A program made the translations under genes and the position numbers. This document shows, piece by piece, positions 26,431 to 34,641 of a stretch of 64,000 bases of DNA (its first letter is position 1; each line of letters begins with the position of its first letter). The notes below the pieces were generated by a model. That model was not told the DNA's origin. It saw nothing but the letters and a program-made list of their open reading frames with translations, and ran no database searches. The stretch spans positions 110,787 through 174,786 of the forward strand of contig JAJFVD010000006.1 of assembly GCA_021371955.1 (NCBI GenBank). Reading direction: 5' to 3'. The DNA comes from Bacteroidales bacterium (GTDB taxonomy: Bacteria > Bacteroidota > Bacteroidia > Bacteroidales > UBA932).

Positions 26431-27447
26431 TCAAACTCTTGCTACTGCGACAAAAACAGCATGAATAGTAATAGTAAGAACCAGCCACAATCTTTCCGCC
26501 CCCTCAGGAGACAGCCGAAAAAACCTATACTGCAGGGCATTGTGTTTACATGAAGTAAGGCAATCACCACAATAGGTGCAAGTATCTTCAATTTTATTCC
26601 TTTTTACAGATTCTGCAGAGAGAGCCATGTATCTGCATTTTGATATGCAGCTGCAACAGGCAGTGCATTTACTGTTTATTTCAAAACGGAAGGGTGATAC
26701 GTACTTTGCATAATTAACAATAGTTCCTACTGGACAATAGAGAGTACAATGATGCATACTTCCGCTTCTCCGTGAGACAGTAAGAATAATCCCAATACCA
26801 ATCATGCCAAAAAGAACAGCGAGGAGTGTTGCCAGGTTATTAGACCCATTAACTATTCTAAGTACAAGAGCAGTTCCGGTAAGTATCAGAAGTATTGAAA
26901 ATTTAGTGATTATCCTCATTTTTTTGCCAGAAACAATTGAACCTGCTCTTTCGTTTTTGGTGCTCTTATGGGATGAAAGCGAATCAAATGCCCCAAAATA
27001 GCATAAGTGACTGCACCATGCGGGTCCTGTGAAAATAATTGTCGAAATAAAAAGGATTATCATAAACCATGAGCTAAAACGAAACACAGGACCGGCAATT
27101 ATTATTGCCGGAATTGGAATATGAAGTTTACCGGATAAAAGAAAAAGAGAATCTGCCGAAATACCCAATATTAGTTGAAAATAGAAAAAACAGGCAAAAA
27201 ACAACCAAGAGCGCTCCCTCCATTTTGCTCTGCGTTCGCGGAACTGCATGTTATACATGAGAATAGATGCATATAGCGACACGATTGTAATTTGGAGCCA
27301 GCCTCCCCCGTTGAATAGCCTTTCGAAGAGCAAAAGTGCTTTTTCAGGCAGGATTTGCACCGGAATAAGCAATGCAAAAACAAGAAGAAAGACAAAAGCA
27401 GGCGCCCTAAGCTTGCTAAGTTTCAGTCCAAAAAGTAAGCTGTTCAT
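26431..27447 (-). CDS. NapH/polyferredoxin-type membrane 4Fe-4S protein
   Basis: An inner-membrane protein with about five hydrophobic segments, a cytoplasmic-loop motif CTLYCPVGTIVNY of the NapH/NosR type, and a C-terminal pair of ferredoxin clusters (CTACCSCISKC and CTYCGDCLTSC). It would pass electrons from quinol or another membrane carrier to a redox enzyme. The open frame extends to 27522, but the ATG at 27447 (338 residues) is preferred because the longer form would overlap the modB start. It lies between molybdopterin and molybdate-transport genes, which suggests service of a molybdoenzyme, but no such enzyme is in the window. Confidence 0.8.
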   Translation of the reverse strand: MNSLLFGLKLSKLRAPAFVFLLVFALLIPVQILPEKALLLFERLFNGGGWLQITIVSLYASILMYNMQFRERRAKWRERSWLFFACFFYFQLILGISADSLFLLSGKLHIPIPAIIIAGPVFRFSSWFMIILFISTIIFTGPAWCSHLCYFGAFDSLSSHKSTKNERAGSIVSGKKMRIITKFSILLILTGTALVLRIVNGSNNLATLLAVLFGMIGIGIILTVSRRSGSMHHCTLYCPVGTIVNYAKYVSPFRFEINSKCTACCSCISKCRYMALSAESVKRNKIEDTCTYCGDCLTSCKHNALQYRFFRLSPEGAERLWLVLTITIHAVFVAVARV

Positions 27448-27472
27448 CAAGAGCAAAGATACAAATTTTGCA

Positions 27473-27480
27473 TACCTTTG
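27473..27480 (+). promoter_or_regulatory. -7 box of the molybdate transport genes
   Basis: TACCTTTG matches TAnnTTTG and ends five bases before the ATG at 27486. The transcript would be essentially leaderless. A clear -33 TTTG is not evident. Confidence 0.4.
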
Positions 27481-27485
27481 CAGAT

Positions 27486-28271
27486 ATGAGAGTGCGCAAT
27501 AACTTAAATTATACCCATACACTTTTCATCCTGCTTGGAGGAGTAATTCTTCTGTTTCTCATCGCGCCGCTCGCAGGAATGTTCCTTTCCGTTAAAGCAC
27601 CCGAACTTTTTGCCACACTCGAAGACCGGGAGGTTAGTGAAAGTATTTTCCGTACACTTGCCATTTCCGCTCTTGCCACAGGAATTGCAGCAATATTCGC
27701 TCTGCCGCTCTCATATATTCTGGCAAGGAAAAAGTTCCCGTTAAAAGGTCTTTTGGAGGCCATTATCGATTTGCCGGTTATGATTCCCCATTCGGCAGCA
27801 GGGATAGCACTACTTGGATTTATATCAAGAGATTCGGCACTGGGTTCTCTTGCCTCCTCTTTCGGATTAAATCTCGTAGGTTCAAACGTAGCAATCGCAA
27901 TGGCGATGGCCTTTGTGAGCCTTCCGTTTCTGATAAATTCCGCAAAAGACGGGTTTGCAGCTGTTCCGGTGAGGCTGGAACAGGCTGCTGAAACTTTGGG
28001 AGCCTCAAAATTCCGGGTTTTTACGCAAATCAGCCTGCCGCTTGCAAAGAGGTCTGTGGTTTCCGGGTTGCTGTTAATGTTTGCCAGAGGGATGAGTGAA
28101 TTTGGAGCCGTCGTAATTGTTGCTTACCACCCGATGACAACACCTGTGCTCATATTCGACAGGTTTAATTCATTCGGTCTCTCATATGCAAGACCTGTTG
28201 CTGTAATTTTTGTAGCAGTCACGCTCATTCTTTTCATACTTTTAAGAATATATCAGAAAAGAAAATGTTAA
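27486..28271 (+). CDS. Molybdate-type ABC transporter permease (ModB-like)
   Basis: The 261-residue protein has six predicted membrane helices of the binding-protein-dependent permease family, with the EAA loop EQAAETLGASKFRVFTQISL contacting the ATPase. Similarity of this motif and of DLPVMIPHSAAGIALL to ModB/WtpB-type permeases, and the molybdopterin gene neighbourhood, support molybdate or tungstate as substrate. An upstream TTG at 27468 is open, but the ATG at 27486 sits just after the -7 box and is preferred. Its end overlaps the ATPase gene by 7 bases. No binding protein (ModA) is encoded here. Confidence 0.85.
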   Translation: MRVRNNLNYTHTLFILLGGVILLFLIAPLAGMFLSVKAPELFATLEDREVSESIFRTLAISALATGIAAIFALPLSYILARKKFPLKGLLEAIIDLPVMIPHSAAGIALLGFISRDSALGSLASSFGLNLVGSNVAIAMAMAFVSLPFLINSAKDGFAAVPVRLEQAAETLGASKFRVFTQISLPLAKRSVVSGLLLMFARGMSEFGAVVIVAYHPMTTPVLIFDRFNSFGLSYARPVAVIFVAVTLILFILLRIYQKRKC

Positions 28272-28894
28272 AGATTGAAAATCTAGTTTACTCAATAGGC
28301 GACTTTAACCTTGGCCCGGTTTCATTCACAATGGAAAAGGGAGACTATCTTGCCGTTTTTGGACCTTCGGGTGCCGGTAAGTCGCTGCTTCTGGAATTAA
28401 TTGCCGGCTTGCGTTTCCCCGCATCCGGTTCTGTTTGCATTGATTCCAAAGAGTATGTAAATATTGGAGCGCAGAATCGTCCGGTGGGAATGCTGTTTCA
28501 GGACTACGCTCTTTTTCCCCATTTATCTGTCTTTGATAATATCGCATATTCTCTCAGGCTTAAAAAGACAAACAGGGATACAATCGAAAAGAGAGTAAAG
28601 GAGTTATCGGATTACTTCTCGATTGGCAACCTGCTAAAAAGAGATATCGAAGGCCTTTCCGGGGGCGAAAAGCAGAGAGTTGCTCTTGCAAGGGCAATTG
28701 CATATGATCCGCTGATTCTGTTACTGGATGAGCCCCTTTCCGCACTTGATGACGACCTTAGGGCAGAGGCAGTTGACACACTAGCCTCGCTTAAAAGAGC
28801 CGGCCAGACAATAATTCATGTTACCCACAACCGCAACGAGGTGGGAACGCTTGCTTCAAAAAACCTGTATATGTCAGGCGGAAAGATTAAATGA
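28265..28894 (+). CDS. Molybdate-type ABC transporter ATPase (ModC-like, no TOBE domain)
   Basis: The 209-residue protein is a bare nucleotide-binding domain: Walker A GPSGAGKS (about 35-42), Q-loop GMLFQDYALFP, signature LSGGEKQRVALARA and Walker B LILLLDEP, then the H-loop IIHVTHN. It energises import through the neighbouring permease. Ordinary ModC is about 350 residues because of a C-terminal regulatory TOBE domain that binds molybdate; that domain is absent here. The gene stops five bases before the convergent TPR gene. Confidence 0.87.
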   Translation: MLKIENLVYSIGDFNLGPVSFTMEKGDYLAVFGPSGAGKSLLLELIAGLRFPASGSVCIDSKEYVNIGAQNRPVGMLFQDYALFPHLSVFDNIAYSLRLKKTNRDTIEKRVKELSDYFSIGNLLKRDIEGLSGGEKQRVALARAIAYDPLILLLDEPLSALDDDLRAEAVDTLASLKRAGQTIIHVTHNRNEVGTLASKNLYMSGGKIK

Positions 28895-28911
28895 ATCTGT
28901 TAAGGATTCAT
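28891..28911. terminator. Small hairpin across two convergent stop codons
   Basis: ATGAATC (28891-28897) and GATTCAT (28905-28911) pair around TGTTAAG. The stem includes the stop codons of both the ATPase gene (28892-28894) and the TPR gene (28900-28902). No T tract is present, so termination activity is doubtful. Confidence 0.3.
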
Positions 28912-29175
28912 TAAATCTGTATTCTGAAATCTGAGAATTTCGTATATCGAATCGATTGCATGAGCCGCAGGTCCTTCCGGGTTGAGAAATTTTGCCTTAT
29001 TTAGAGCATTGATTGCCTCTCCCCACAGTTGTTGCCTTCTTAATATACTTCCCATTAAATACCATGCTTCGGAGTTCTCCGGCTCTCTCTTTAGGAATTC
29101 CATAAGCTCCAAATGTGCCTTTTCTACCTCTCCAATGCGTAGAAGTTGATCTATCTCCAATAAATTTAAAGCCAT
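28900..29175 (-). CDS. Small tetratricopeptide-repeat protein
   Basis: The 91-residue protein contains about two TPR units (residues about 15-45 and 32-70: AHLELMEFLKREPENSEAWY and LMGSILRRQQLWGEAINALN). TPRs are helical scaffolds for protein contacts. It has no signal peptide or membrane segment. It is the last gene of the rnf run, 21 bases after rnfA, so a role in assembling or docking the Rnf complex is possible but unproven. Confidence 0.75.
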   Translation of the reverse strand: MALNLLEIDQLLRIGEVEKAHLELMEFLKREPENSEAWYLMGSILRRQQLWGEAINALNKAKFLNPEGPAAHAIDSIYEILRFQNTDLMNP

Positions 29176-29196
29176 AAATTACTGTTTGAGTAAAAT

Positions 29197-29796
29197 TTAA
29201 ACTAATCCTGCAAAACCCATGAACGCGAGGGCAAGGATGCCTGCTGTTATGAGCGCAATAGGTGTACCTTTAAATGGTTTAGGAATGTTTGAAAGTTCCA
29301 TTTGCTCTCTCAGACCTGCAAAAAGGATAAGTGCAAGTCCAAAGCCCAGAGCCGTTGCAATAGTAAAGACAATCGACTGAGCCAGGTTGAGCATATGCGG
29401 GTCACTGCCAAATGTAAATTCTTTAGCAACAACAAGGATAGCAACGCCAAGAACAGCACAGTTTGTTGAAATTAGCGGGAGATAAATTCCTAATGCCTGA
29501 TAAAGGGAAGGACTTATTTTCTTTAAGATGATTTCTACCATTTGCACAAGTGCCGCAATAACCAGAATAAAGACAATTGTTTGCATAAACTCTATTCCGA
29601 GAGGAACCAGTACATAGTATTGCAACAGATAAGTGGTGAGTGTCGAAAGAGCCATCACAAAAGTAACAGCACCAGCCATACCGGCAGCTGTGCCAACTTT
29701 GTTTGATACTCCCAAAAACGGACAAACTCCAAGGAATTGCGATAAAACAATGTTATTAACAAATACCGCTGATATAAGAATTATAATATATTCCAT
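29197..29796 (-). CDS. rnfA: Rnf complex membrane subunit RnfA
   Basis: The 199-residue protein has six membrane helices and the conserved sequences NNIVLSQFLGVCPFLGVSNK and PLISTNCAVLG, each with the Cys that together with RnfE holds a membrane-embedded iron-sulfur cluster. RnfA and RnfE are homologous inverted-topology partners that form the electron path and ion channel of ferredoxin:NAD+ oxidoreductase. Length is normal (about 190-200). It follows rnfE by 12 bases. Confidence 0.96.
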   Translation of the reverse strand: MEYIIILISAVFVNNIVLSQFLGVCPFLGVSNKVGTAAGMAGAVTFVMALSTLTTYLLQYYVLVPLGIEFMQTIVFILVIAALVQMVEIILKKISPSLYQALGIYLPLISTNCAVLGVAILVVAKEFTFGSDPHMLNLAQSIVFTIATALGFGLALILFAGLREQMELSNIPKPFKGTPIALITAGILALAFMGFAGLV

Positions 29797-29808
29797 AATA
29801 TCTGTTTA

Positions 29809-30396
29809 TTAAGAGATTTTTGCTTTTAATTTATTGAACAGAACAAGCAGATAGCCTAAAGCGATAAATGCTCCCGGTGCGAGAATGAAAACAAGTATTC
29901 CGTCTCCTTCGATGAGTTTTATTCCAAAAATTGAAGCACTGCCCAGAAGTTCCCTTACCATACCCAAAACTGTGAGCGCAAGTGTAAAACCAAGCCCAAT
30001 GCCAATACCATCAAGCGCAGAGTCTCCCACACTGTTTTTGGACGCAAAAGCCTCGGCCCTTCCCAGAACTATACAGTTTACAACTATAAGCGGAATAAAT
30101 ATACCAAGAGTAGCATACAGCCCCGGAGTAAAAGCCTGCATGACAAACTGCAGTACAGTAACAAATGTTGCAATAATCACAATAAAGGACGGAATCCTAA
30201 CCTTCCCCGGAATGAATCCGGATACTGCAGATACTACAATATTGGACATTGTTAAAACAAACAAAGTTGCGAGACCCATGCCCAACCCGTTCATTGCAGA
30301 GGTTGTGGTTCCAAGTGTGGGACACATACCCAGAACAAGGACAAATGTAGGGTTCTCCTTAATAATTCCTTTAGTAATCAAACTTAGTTTACTCAT
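29809..30396 (-). CDS. rnfE: Rnf complex membrane subunit RnfE
   Basis: The protein has six membrane helices with LVLGMCPTLGTTTSAMNGLG and PLIVVNCIVLGRAEAFAS, the Cys-containing motifs paired with those in RnfA. An open frame reaches 30447, but family alignments begin at MSKLSLITKGIIKENPTFVL, so the ATG at 30396 is chosen (195 residues). It overlaps the end of rnfG by 8 bases, which suggests translational coupling. It lies in the order rnfB-C-D-G-E-A, the common Bacteroidota order. Confidence 0.95.
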   Translation of the reverse strand: MSKLSLITKGIIKENPTFVLVLGMCPTLGTTTSAMNGLGMGLATLFVLTMSNIVVSAVSGFIPGKVRIPSFIVIIATFVTVLQFVMQAFTPGLYATLGIFIPLIVVNCIVLGRAEAFASKNSVGDSALDGIGIGLGFTLALTVLGMVRELLGSASIFGIKLIEGDGILVFILAPGAFIALGYLLVLFNKLKAKIS

Positions 30397-30991
30397 TTGG
30401 TACCTCCTTTTTTTCAACATCCTTCGCACATATCTTATACACATCATACGCCTTGCTCACAGCATCACAAAAAGCTCTTGATGAAATTGTTGAAGCTGTT
30501 ATTGCATCTACATCTCCTCCGTCTTTTTTAACTATAAGTTTAAAATCTGCAGGGTTCTTCCCCTTAAACTGAACGCTGAAATTGCTCTTCCCTTCAACCA
30601 TTTTATCGCCGAGACCCGGTGTTTCCGTATGGGACAGAACAGCTGTATTATTAATTGTTCCATCGGCATTAAATCCTACCATTAAAATAATCCTGCCGCC
30701 GAACCCGCGTGTTGAAAATGTTTCAATTGCGTATCCGACAATAGCTCCTCCCTGTTTTGCCGGATAGACGTTAAATGATTTGCCGTCTATCTCCTTTGCA
30801 AACATATCTGCACTTGGATCATTGTCAAACTTGGGAACAACCTTGGCAATTGCATAATTTGTTTTTGCAATTTGTGCAGCATCAATGGGCTCCTTGGTTA
30901 TGGCATACACTCCGGCCAATAACGCCGATGCAACAAAGCAAATTGCAAGCAGGGTCATAACCATATTTTTAAGTGATGATACTTTAGCCAT
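30389..30991 (-). CDS. rnfG: Rnf complex FMN-binding subunit RnfG
   Basis: The 200-residue protein has one N-terminal membrane helix (about 9-28) and an FMN-binding domain facing the periplasm. The covalent flavin site is in DAITASTISS (about residues 166-175), where a Thr takes FMN by a phosphoester bond; the S/T-G-A-T core of other RnfG proteins appears here as T-A-S-T. It relays electrons between RnfD and the RnfA/E pair. Its start overlaps the end of rnfD by 8 bases. Confidence 0.93.
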   Translation of the reverse strand: MAKVSSLKNMVMTLLAICFVASALLAGVYAITKEPIDAAQIAKTNYAIAKVVPKFDNDPSADMFAKEIDGKSFNVYPAKQGGAIVGYAIETFSTRGFGGRIILMVGFNADGTINNTAVLSHTETPGLGDKMVEGKSNFSVQFKGKNPADFKLIVKKDGGDVDAITASTISSRAFCDAVSKAYDVYKICAKDVEKKEVPNE

Positions 30992-31985
30992 TATTCACCT
31001 CCCTTCCGAATCTCTTAGGTTTAAAGTATGTGTTTATGAGTGGCACGCAGGCATTCATAATAAGTATAGCAAATGAAATTCCCTCCGGATACGCACCAAA
31101 ATTTCTTATGAGCATCGTAATTATACCGATTCCAACTCCATAGAACACCATACCCCTCGTGCTCATTGGCGAGGTAACATAATCCGTTGCCATGAATACA
31201 GAGCCAATTAAAATGCCGCCGGTGAGAACATTGAAAAGAGGGTCGGTGTAGTGACCCGGGTCAATTAACCAGAAAATTCCGGAGAAAACCATTACGGTAG
31301 CAATTATCGCAACAGGGATATGAGGCTTTATTACTTTTCTTATCAGCAGGTACACAAATCCGAGAATCAATGCAAAGGCCGAAACCTCTCCCACAGAACC
31401 ACCTATTTTACTAAACAGCATCTGGGTGTATGAAAAATTGTTCTCGGAAAAAATCTGATCCATAGGTATCCCTTTGGCAAGTCCTTCCTTGACTATCGAG
31501 AGAGCCGTTGCTCCGGTGTTTGCATCAATGCCCTCGCGGAACCATGAAGCAGGAATGGTCCAGTCTGTCATAATAGCCGGAAAGGAGACCAAAAGAAAAA
31601 CCCGGCCCACAAGAGCAGGATTGAACAGATTCTGGCCAATTCCTCCAAAAGTCATCTTTGCAATTCCTATTGCCACGACAGAGCCGATGAATACTATCCA
31701 CCACGGTGAATTAGGGGGAAGGTTCAATGCGAGCAGCAAGCCTGTGAGAGCTGCTGAATAATCATTTATAGTAATCTTGCCCTTAATGATATACCTTTGA
31801 ATGACAAATTCTACCAATACTGCTGTAACCGCACCCACAAGTGCCAGCTTAACCGCCGAAAACCCGAAGTAGTAAACCGATACAAGAAGCGACGGCGACA
31901 ATGCAATTATTACATCTCGCATCAAATTTCTGGTGGTTTTCTCTCCGTGCAAATGGGGGGCGGGTGAAACGATGAGTTTTTTCAT
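30984..31985 (-). CDS. rnfD: Rnf complex membrane subunit RnfD
   Basis: The 333-residue protein has about nine or ten membrane helices. The covalent FMN site is visible as TGATALSIV (about residues 160-168), and the N-terminus has the conserved SPAPHLHGEKTTRNLMRDVI. It is related to NqrB of the sodium-pumping NADH:quinone reductase and contributes to ion translocation. It starts 14 bases after rnfC. Confidence 0.95.
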   Translation of the reverse strand: MKKLIVSPAPHLHGEKTTRNLMRDVIIALSPSLLVSVYYFGFSAVKLALVGAVTAVLVEFVIQRYIIKGKITINDYSAALTGLLLALNLPPNSPWWIVFIGSVVAIGIAKMTFGGIGQNLFNPALVGRVFLLVSFPAIMTDWTIPASWFREGIDANTGATALSIVKEGLAKGIPMDQIFSENNFSYTQMLFSKIGGSVGEVSAFALILGFVYLLIRKVIKPHIPVAIIATVMVFSGIFWLIDPGHYTDPLFNVLTGGILIGSVFMATDYVTSPMSTRGMVFYGVGIGIITMLIRNFGAYPEGISFAILIMNACVPLINTYFKPKRFGREVNNG

Positions 31986-31999
31986 ATCTGATTTTCTGA

Positions 32000-33337
32000 T
32001 TACTTTTTAGGTCTGGTTCTTAGCATTTTCAATACCTGAGCCTTTGACAGTCGAATGGTATCAAGAAGCGGAATGTTTGCCGGGCAGGTATAAATGCAGC
32101 TTCCGCATTCAATGCAATCCTGCACAAAATTGGCTTCCAGTTCTTCGGTTTTCCCGGCTCTTGAGAGTCTGTTGAGCAGGAATGGCTCCAATCCCATTGG
32201 GCATGCCTCGACACATTTTGCACAACGGATACAATTGCCTTCCTCACCTCTTTTTGTCTCCTTTTCTGTAAGAAGCAAAAGTGCAGAGGTACTCTTAACG
32301 GAAGATGCATCAATTCTCGAAACGGCTTTTCCCATCATGGGTCCCCCGCTTATAAGCTTTTCTGCATCTTTTGGGAATCCCCCAACTGCAAATATCATTG
32401 ATTCGAATGTCGTTCCCACTCTCATGCGGAAATTCCGCTGTTCTGTCATGCACTTGCCGGTAACTGTTACAATTCCCTCGAAAAGCGGTTTATTCTTCTG
32501 AACGGCTTCATAAACGGCAAGAGCGGTTCCCACATTCTGCACCACTACTCCCGTGTCGATAGGCAATCCCATAGAAGGAACCTGCCTTTTTACAATTGCA
32601 TCAATAAGCTGTTTCTCTCCTCCCTGAGGATATTTTTTTAACAGAGAGACAACCTTTATCTGCGGATAACTCTTTGAACAGAGCCCTTTCATCTTCTTAA
32701 TCGCCTTTGGCTTGTTGTCCTCTATTCCAAGAAAGCATTTATTTACGTTAAGTGCCTTCATCATTATTTTTGCCCCGATAAGAATCTCTTCCGGCTGCTC
32801 CAGCATAAGCCTGTAATCCGAAGTAAGGTACGGCTCGCATTCAGCTCCATTTATGATCAGATACTCTGCCTTTTTGCCGGGAGGAGGAGACAACTTGATA
32901 TGAGTGGGAAATGCAGCACCACCAAGCCCTACGACACCGCATTCAGCAATTTTTGCAAGTATTTCCGGACCACTCATCTTTATCTCTCTCTCTATTTCGC
33001 TCGAACGGTTGATATTTTCAAGCCAATCGTCACCTTCTACTTTAATTACTATGTGCTGAACAGGGTTTCCCGCCAGATCCGGTAATGGTTCAATAGAAGC
33101 AACTGTCCCGGAAACCGAAGAGTGTACATTTGCCGAAATAAATCCGTTTGCCTTGGCAATAAGCTGACCGGTTTTAACCTTGTCTCCTTTCGCCACAACA
33201 GGTTCGGCAGGAGCTCCCAAATGCTGGGACAAAGAAATATACGCCATTTCCATTAAAGGGAAGTTCTCTATTGCCGCGTTTACCGAGATTTTGTTATCAC
33301 TGGGGTGAATACCCCCTATTGAGAATGTTCTACTCAT
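32000..33337 (-). CDS. rnfC: Rnf complex NADH-binding subunit RnfC
   Basis: The 445-residue peripheral subunit binds NADH and FMN through a Complex-I 51-kDa-like domain (Gly-rich GVVGLGGAAFPTHIKL, about 130-145; INGAECEPYLTSD, about 178-190), followed by an SLBB region and two 4Fe-4S clusters (CIRCAKCVEACP and CIECGSCIYTCP, about 365-420). Its N-terminus has a barrel-sandwich-like domain. It hands electrons between NAD(H) and the membrane subunits. It lacks the long Ala-rich C-terminal extension seen in gammaproteobacterial RnfC. Confidence 0.95.
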   Translation of the reverse strand: MSRTFSIGGIHPSDNKISVNAAIENFPLMEMAYISLSQHLGAPAEPVVAKGDKVKTGQLIAKANGFISANVHSSVSGTVASIEPLPDLAGNPVQHIVIKVEGDDWLENINRSSEIEREIKMSGPEILAKIAECGVVGLGGAAFPTHIKLSPPPGKKAEYLIINGAECEPYLTSDYRLMLEQPEEILIGAKIMMKALNVNKCFLGIEDNKPKAIKKMKGLCSKSYPQIKVVSLLKKYPQGGEKQLIDAIVKRQVPSMGLPIDTGVVVQNVGTALAVYEAVQKNKPLFEGIVTVTGKCMTEQRNFRMRVGTTFESMIFAVGGFPKDAEKLISGGPMMGKAVSRIDASSVKSTSALLLLTEKETKRGEEGNCIRCAKCVEACPMGLEPFLLNRLSRAGKTEELEANFVQDCIECGSCIYTCPANIPLLDTIRLSKAQVLKMLRTRPKK

Positions 33338-33349
33338 AATTAAACACTA

Positions 33350-34210
33350 TTACTGTTCTTCTGCTGTTAAAACCTCTTTCTTTGGCACCCTCACAGGGAA
33401 GTTAACCTCCCATATTGCATTTGTAGGGCACTCAACCACACATTTACGGCAGAGTTTGCATTTATTGTAATCTATATAAGCAAGGTTCGACGATATTGTA
33501 ATTGCATCATAAGCGCATACCTTCTGACATTTTGTACATCCGATACATGCAACTGAACAGGATTTTCTCGCAATTCCGCCTTTATCCTTGTTCATACACG
33601 AAACAAATATTCTCTTTCCTTTAGGCCCTTTGTTGCGAAACTCAATTAATATTTTTGGACAGGCCTTGATACAAGCTCCGCACGCTGTGCATTTATCTGC
33701 ATCAATCTCGGGAAGCCCTGTTCTCGGATCCATTTTTAATGCGTCAAATTTGCAGGATAATTCACAGTCTCCCTGGCCAAGGCACCCATATCTGCATCCG
33801 GTGTCGCCGGAATAAAGGGTAGACATAACGGCACATGACTGATATCCGTCATAATTGCTGGTTTTGGGTCTGCTGTCACAGTTGCCGTTGCACTTCACAA
33901 CCGCAACCTGAGGAGCTTTTTCTGCAATAGTACGACCCAGATAGCCGGCAACATTTTTCATTACATCGTTTCCTCCAACGGGGCAATACATGTTGTCAAG
34001 ACTTTCCGCCTTTACGCATCCTTCCGCAAAAGCCCTGCAACCTGCAAAACCGCAGCCTCCGCAGTTTGCACCTGGAAGTATGGCTTCAACATCGTCAATT
34101 CTCGGATCTTCTTCAACTTTGAATTTTTGCGCAGTAAAATAGAGGATCAGAGCCAGTCCGAGACCAAGAAGACTCAGACAGACAATTGTAAAAATAATTG
34201 TAGTCGTCAT
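33350..34210 (-). CDS. rnfB: Rnf complex ferredoxin-type subunit RnfB
   Basis: The 286-residue protein has an N-terminal membrane helix (about 5-27), a Fes domain (ILPGANCGGCGFAGC, about 45-59) and three 4Fe-4S ferredoxin-type cluster motifs (CTACGACIKACP, CIGCTKCQKVC and CKLCRKCVVECP), plus a cysteine-rich middle segment (about 105-160). It accepts electrons from reduced ferredoxin and is the entry point of the complex. Its start shares one base with the stop of the preceding RseC-like gene. Confidence 0.95.
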   Translation of the reverse strand: MTTTIIFTIVCLSLLGLGLALILYFTAQKFKVEEDPRIDDVEAILPGANCGGCGFAGCRAFAEGCVKAESLDNMYCPVGGNDVMKNVAGYLGRTIAEKAPQVAVVKCNGNCDSRPKTSNYDGYQSCAVMSTLYSGDTGCRYGCLGQGDCELSCKFDALKMDPRTGLPEIDADKCTACGACIKACPKILIEFRNKGPKGKRIFVSCMNKDKGGIARKSCSVACIGCTKCQKVCAYDAITISSNLAYIDYNKCKLCRKCVVECPTNAIWEVNFPVRVPKKEVLTAEEQ

Positions 34211-34641
34211 TATTTGTTCAATTTTTCAATCGTAAAAACAAACTCTCTTTTGAATTTGTCCCTGAGAAGGTATACACCAATGTAATATACTGCAAGAGCC
34301 ATAATTATTGAGAGTCCGGTAGTCAGTTCTCCAATTCCGAAGGATGACAAAGATAATAATATTAGAATTAAAATTAAAAGCGGAATGAGGTAAGAAATAT
34401 ACAGTGCCTTAAATCCAAGACTTTTCCGGAGAATGACATTTACTGTTTCTCCTATCTCAAACATTTCATAGCCTTTGTTTTCTACCTCGACAACCTTTGA
34501 CTCCGTCTCGCTCATTGAGCACATCGATTTTGCATTGCATGAAGAACAGGCAGACTGGCTGATTATCTCAACCATAATATAATCTATACCTATTTCGATA
34601 ATCTCTCCCTGATGTTCAATAATATCGCCTGAATTTTTCAT
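34210..34641 (-). CDS. RseC/MucC-family protein
   Basis: The 143-residue protein has an N-terminal soluble domain with a cysteine cluster (SACSSCNAKSMCSM, about 31-44) and two membrane helices (about 80-120). RseC/RsxC-like proteins are commonly encoded with rnf genes and, in E. coli, are needed for reduction of the SoxR [2Fe-2S] cluster. No SoxR is seen here, so the role is probably in Rnf function or maturation (inference). It begins directly after the DUF3108 gene with no gap. Confidence 0.85.
   Translation of the reverse strand: MKNSGDIIEHQGEIIEIGIDYIMVEIISQSACSSCNAKSMCSMSETESKVVEVENKGYEMFEIGETVNVILRKSLGFKALYISYLIPLLILILILLSLSSFGIGELTTGLSIIMALAVYYIGVYLLRDKFKREFVFTIEKLNK

Noticed and set aside
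27448..27522. N-terminal extension of the polyferredoxin gene to 27522
   Set aside because: The extra 25 codons overlap the opposing modB start and its promoter box and are not hydrophobic in the family pattern; ATG at 27447 is preferred.
30397..30447. Seventeen extra N-terminal codons of rnfE
   Set aside because: The extension overlaps rnfG far more than the normal 8 bases and is rich in Arg and Lys, unlike the family start.
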